Positions 60,791 to 64,000 of a stretch of DNA of 64,000 nucleotides are shown piece by piece. This DNA is from Todiramphus chloris collaris (taxonomy: Eukaryota > Chordata > Aves > Coraciiformes > Alcedinidae), in NCBI GenBank assembly GCA_025345505.1, contig JANVCC010000040.1:11438023-11502022 (forward strand). The letters are read 5' to 3'. The notes below the pieces were generated by a model. That model saw nothing but the letters and a program-made list of their open reading frames with translations. It had not been told where the DNA came from and ran no database searches. The translations under genes were made by a program, and so were the position numbers. Numbering within the stretch: the stretch's first letter is position 1; every line of letters begins with the position of its first letter.

Positions 60791-63700
60791 TTTGCAGACT
60801 AGAAGTCAGTTTCAGAGATAGAATCTCAAATTTCTTGGGGAGGTGGCAGTAGTTTGTGCCTCTGGAAACAGCTGTTACCTGCTGTTTTTTCTCCTAAGCA
60901 TGCATTTTGCCATGGCAGTTGAGGTTGCACTCATCTGTCACTTCTTATACAGAAACAGACTTTATTTTCTGGAAGTGATACTATAGAGAGTGTCGTGGTA
61001 CGTGGCATTTGGGCTCCTCATGTGCCTCCCTATCCTTCCAACAAGCCCATCAGTCTGCTCTGCTGAATCAATGAGGGATTGTCACTGGGTGTACTTCACT
61101 GTCTGTCTGTAGTATTTAAGACTTTCGGTGTCATCCTGCTTCTGACAACACTCACTTTATAACAGCCAGCCAGATTGTTGGCAAAAGTTGTAAAACCTTC
61201 ACATCCTCCAGAAGAATGCAACAGCATTGGGGTTTTCCTCCTAGCAGAGACTCAAAATTCCAAACACATCACAGACAGACAGAAATACTCTTGGGAGACC
61301 CGTACTTGAAGCAGGCTGTTTGTATGATAGAACTCCTGGGTTCAAGATGAGAGCGTGCGGAGCCTTTGCAGATGGACTGTGCTCCAGTGGTTGTCCTGGT
61401 GGGAAGGTGTGTGGTAATACAGTGCTGAATAGAATGATGGAATGTTACAACTGGCATAGCAGGTACAGCAGGACGAATGGTTCTCTTAAGTACAAATAGA
61501 ATCCAGCTTGCTTTGTGTTGGAGTTTAAGATCAACAGGAATAATATTATTATAAACTTGATCCATAAAGTAAATAAAATCTGACTGAAAAGTGAGCTGTG
61601 TGAACAATGTCACCTTGAGAACTTCTTAGATCTGTTCATTTCCTATTCACAGCCCCACGTAAAGTAAACTTAAGCTTTCTAAAAATTTCTTTTGACCTCT
61701 TGCCCAAATTAAAAGTCTGAAAATAGGATTAAGTCTTATCAGTAGGGTAAATCAGAGCGTCCTTATGGAAACAATACCCTTTCTTGAGTGACCAAGTTGA
61801 CTATAGGTTCCCATTTGGGTCCTACCAGAGGGAAATAGGGAGCTTGGGAAATACTAATTTTCTTTCCCACTGTCTTCCATTATTTCAAGAAGAATCCCTT
61901 ATGGAAGCTTAATGTTTCAGGAGGATGGGGCTTTTCTATAATTGGAGTTTACTGTAAAGTCTGTCAGAAGTTATTTTTGATTTTAAAAAAATTGAAATTC
62001 CTTGTCAAGCACTGCTGTCATACAAGAAACATTCTTTCAGTGCTGGGAAGGACGGAGTAGAGCTCTCTTGAGCCACAGAGCAGACAGAAGTTCCTGTAGT
62101 AATTTTTGCTGGTGATTCTAGACTGAAAAGTATGTAATTTCTCATGTGTATTTTTCTAGTAGGTCTGGCTTTAAGGAGGATACATTTATTATGATTTTAA
62201 TGAATGAATGCTGTAATCTAGCTTTTTTTTTTTGTTACTGCATTCTGGTATGGGAAGCTGTAATTAAGGAAGACAAATAGAGAAATCCAGGTTGACAGAA
62301 CATCTGCTGTGATCGTATTCCAAGTGTGATGGCAGGACAGTGTCATCTTTACCTACTTATTATTGTGAAGCTTGTCTTTTCTCTGCCCTGCAACTTTCAC
62401 CATAGCATTCAATCTTGGATTTTCAAATTTTTTGCATGGGACTTCTTCTGAAACTGATAGCTGATTTTTGGTTAATTTTGTGCCTTTAAGTGACCAGGAA
62501 TTATTAACTCGAATGAGTGAAGCTTTCTCTCTACAGAAGTTCTTTAGCAGCAGTTAAAGTTCAGGTGTTTTGGATTGTATAAAGGTGCCAATTCCATTGC
62601 AAATTATGGTCAGCCTTTTCCTCCAGTATATGCCATTTTTTGCCTTGAGTATCTAATCTGTTAAAATTGCACCCCTGTTTTAATATATGTGACTAACTAT
62701 CTTTTAGATGATAAAAAATAACTAACACGACTTTTTAAAACTACAAGTATGGGTCAATTTGCAGTCTGTGAGTTGAAAGTCAAAGTCTTTGTGTATTATA
62801 TAGTAACTCGCCCTCCCTTCCCACCACAAACAGTATTTATTCATTTATTTTTGTGCATATATGCATCATAGCATGATTTTTACCCGGAAAGGGATCGTTT
62901 GGAGCATTTATTTGTGCCAGCATTCAAAAGAGATGCTGAGCTATAAATATTTCCACTAGGGAAATAGCTGAGCCCCAAAATTAAATGCATATGTCAGAAT
63001 TTCCTTCCTTGACTTGCTTTGACACTGAACATAAACTCTTCATGTGAGTGTTAGCACAAAGTACTAGCCCTCTGGAAGGCAAAATCTGCATGTAAGTATT
63101 TCTGTACGTTTTAATGTTATTTTTGGCCGATTGCTGGCATACTCCTATTCTTTCTGATCACAGAATGCACAAGAGGTGATGGGCCACATGCTGTAGAGCC
63201 CACTATCTGACAGTTTTTCAGCAGACATAAACCAGTGTACTCAAGTTTCCCACATGAAACATATCTCCAAGACTCAACTTTCTTTTTATTTTATTAAGTG
63301 ATGACTTCTGCAAAGAGCAAGACCCACATTGTACCTATCTGAGGCCAGAGCTGTCCTGTTGCCATGTCTTCCGTCAACTTTTATCCCAACAAGGTTGTCT
63401 CTTCTGAGGAGAGTAGCCCAGGTGTTAATCTGATACCTTGTCATTTGTTTTATGTCACCTGGAATTGCATTTTCAAACTATTACTCATGCTGTGTGTGTA
63501 CTGGGATCATTTCTGGAATAATGTGCTATCCAGTACAAGTAATAGTGTTGGAATTTGGCATCATCTTAAGAGCAAGACCATCTCTTTGACTTTCTATTTT
63601 CTTTGTTGTAGACAGTGAAACAGTAAAAGACTTGTGTTCCTGTCATAAACCTAAACAAATAGGACTATTCATCATAATCTATAACACGTCATCATAGGAA

Positions 63701-64000
63701 ATGCTTGGAGGACTGAGGCCCAAGATTTTAATGTGCTTAAGTCCTTTTATATAGATGTTTTAAATAATTATATGCCATTTATTTTTATGCATCTCTAATG
63801 GAATTTTATCATTCAGAAGTTTTCTCTTCACTGGGTTTTTCACAAATATGAAATATTCAAAAGATCAATTTTGCATTTCATCAGAACTTCATTTGACTTT
63901 GTAGATTGAAGTTTCCCAATGTTGATCTATAAGCAAACATCTTGAGACTGTATAGGCAGAGTAAATATTTAGAAAATAATGCTGTATATTGCAGCAGCTC

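Larger units (their letters stand above)
56053..64000 (+). other. SLIT3: SLIT3 intron, 5' part (continues past window)
   Basis: The intron starts GTAAGT and runs to the end of the window with no further SLIT3 exon recognised. It holds an A run at 57704-57718, a short CTG repeat at 57847-57861, a T run near 62222-62233, and two diverged homologous blocks (59084-59305 and 60567-60790). Otherwise it is unique AT-rich sequence. Confidence 0.85.

Noticed and set aside
56053..64000. Search for the next D3 repeat exon (NLSNNKI-type)
   Set aside because: No acceptor-flanked 72-nt frame with the expected LxxN pattern was found, so the exon is taken to lie beyond the window.

Overview
The window is 64 kb of vertebrate, almost certainly avian, genomic DNA. 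It is an internal piece of one large multi-exon gene on the + strand, which I identify as SLIT3, a secreted axon-guidance ligand of ROBO receptors. Seven coding exons (10443-10514, 16521-16592, 26747-26818, 38129-38272, 40902-41065, 54669-54819, 55978-56052) total 750 nt, with canonical AG/GT borders and compatible phases. They join into one open frame of about 250 codons, roughly residues 310-560 of the usual ~1,520-residue protein. The peptides read closer to SLIT3 than SLIT2, for example [30 protein letters not shown], and a direct RCSG-SEDYRS join.

The exons map onto protein modules. The first four carry the five leucine-rich repeats of the second LRR domain (D2), the domain whose concave face binds ROBO Ig1. 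The fifth is the LRRCT cap of D2. The sixth holds the linker and the LRRNT cap of D3. The seventh is the first repeat of D3. The D2 LRRNT exon must lie upstream of base 1 and the second D3 repeat downstream of base 64000; I recognise neither inside the window.

The 13.6-kb intron between the D2 LRRCT exon and the D3 LRRNT exon carries the miR-218-2 hairpin (5p arm at 50210-50230, 3p arm at 50252-50274) on the sense strand. Host gene and microRNA are functionally linked: SLIT3 signals through ROBO receptors, and miR-218 is known to repress ROBO1/ROBO2.

The rest is intron. Avian CR1 retrotransposon 3' ends lie at 31722-31890, 31943-32018, 46160-46229 (+) and 37337-37612 (-), which supports a bird. 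There are also homopurine and poly(A)/poly(T) tracts, short 20-bp tandem duplications, a 24-bp perfect palindrome, an AT-rich inverted repeat, and a diverged pair of homologous blocks (about 59084-59305 and 60567-60790). I see no second protein-coding gene, no CRISPR, no tRNA or rRNA, and no endogenous retrovirus that I can recognise. Short open frames elsewhere look like chance.
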